Part shown: positions 52,085-52,366 of the stretch, piece after piece
Position numbering within the stretch: the first letter of the stretch is position 1
How the letters are laid out: every line of letters starts with the position of its first letter
Notes under the pieces: generated by a model
Seen by the model: only the letters and a program-made list of their open reading frames with translations
Databases searched by the model: none
What the model was told of the DNA's origin: nothing
Made by a program: the position numbers and the translations under genes
Assembly: GCA_905209075.1 (NCBI GenBank)
Contig: CAJLRL010000015.1
Location: forward strand, 1 to 52,366
Length of the DNA: 52,366 bases
Direction of reading: 5' to 3'
Source: an uncultured Lachnospiraceae bacterium
Lineage (GTDB): Bacteria; Bacillota; Clostridia; Lachnospirales; Lachnospiraceae

Positions 52085-52187
52085 TTATATAGGAAATTGT
52101 GCTGTAATCACTTTATGATCAGCACTATGGCGCATAGCTTGACAGCGCAGTGTCAAGCTTGCGTATGAACAGTAACTCCTATATAAC
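52084..52187. repeat. Structured intergenic repeat, family B, copy 2
   Basis: The core from CTGTAATCAC (52102) to TGAACAGT (52173) matches copy 1 at 13115-13186 with few changes, including the hairpin AGCTTGACA/TGTCAAGCT (52136-52144/52151-52159), whose loop differs. The stem GTGCTG..CAGCAC (52099-52126) is specific to this copy. The whole is enclosed by a perfect 11-bp inverted repeat GTTATATAGGA (52084-52094) and TCCTATATAAC (52177-52187). The left third of copy 1 (13044-13111) is missing here. Confidence 0.75.
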
Positions 52188-52220
52188 TATAATAAAAGCA
52201 GGCTGGCATAAATATAGTTC

Positions 52221-52249
52221 TTGATTATGTATATAAAAAGTGTCATAAT
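52221..52249 (+). promoter_or_regulatory. Candidate promoter for the gene at the right edge
   Basis: TTGATT (52221-52226) and CATAAT (52244-52249) with a 17-base spacer. It precedes a leader of about 100 bases leading to the ATG at 52359. Confidence 0.4.
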
Positions 52250-52358
52250 ATAAGAAAAAGGTACTATTAATTTGCACGTGAGGAGGAAAAATAAGTAATT
52301 GAATATATTGCCAAATGTGATTAAATGTGTTTAAATATACTCAAAGGAGTAAATTATT

Positions 52359-52366
52359 ATGAATAC
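52359..52366 (+). CDS. Start of a gene cut by the window edge
   Basis: AAAGGAG at 52343-52349 stands nine bases before an ATG at 52359; only MN and part of a third codon are visible. No function can be assigned. Confidence 0.5.

Noticed and set aside
1..52366. tRNA, rRNA, phage or integrative element
   Set aside because: No cloverleaf, rRNA segment, integrase, transposase or phage structural gene was recognised on either strand by reading.

Overview
The window reads as chromosome of an anaerobic, gut- or rumen-type Firmicute, most likely Lachnospiraceae (Coprococcus/Roseburia/Butyrivibrio-like; the genus is a guess). Reasons: moderately AT-rich DNA, strong GGAGG ribosome sites, class III (oxygen-sensitive) ribonucleotide reductase, a phosphorolytic cellobiose locus, a very large surface-anchored GH13 amylase, and FeoAB ferrous iron uptake. 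I see no rRNA, tRNA, CRISPR array, prophage or transposase.

Layout. 1-600: small membrane ORF followed in frame by an orphan C-terminal tail. 617-3096: nrdD behind a near-consensus promoter with a candidate NrdR box. 3204-5623: zinc-ribbon repeat membrane protein and an NCS2 permease pseudogene carrying two internal deletions. 5709-12964: beta-glucan (cellobiose) locus, with GH94 phosphorylase divergent from lacI, a lipoprotein binding protein and two ABC permeases; both divergent promoters carry LacI-type operators. 13035-13198: structured intergenic repeat. 13221-16080: EamA transporter, nrdG (split from nrdD by 11 kb), small membrane protein, FliB-like protein. 16173-24329: DRE-TIM aldolase-like enzyme, MraY-like transferase, unknown membrane protein, methyltransferase, hslO-nadE, asnA. 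24509-32578: eight same-strand genes rich in RNA modification and sulfur chemistry (rhodanese-TtcA fusion, TrmH-type methylase, TcdA, LarE), with a Mbeg1-like hydrolase, a Lon-like AAA+ ATPase lacking the protease and having an altered Walker B, and alaA. 32635-33188: a 554-bp fold-back (long inverted repeat) element without genes. 33266-43979: a nearly gapless run of ABC transporter, response regulator, histidine kinase, YczE-like protein, FeoA-FeoB fusion, MATE exporter and mutarotase. 44045-44734: SprT/Tudor-like protein. 44768-44859: compact hairpin related to the fold-back element. 45187-50292: 1701-residue amylase. 50446-52047: DEAD-box helicase, then a second copy of the 13-kb repeat and the first codons of another gene.

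The least expected content is intergenic: two families of structured repeats, one ranging from a 33-bp hairpin to a 554-bp palindrome and one sharing a conserved core 39 kb apart. No complete novel defence or mobile system was seen. All functions rest on reading motifs in translated sequence; no database search was possible.
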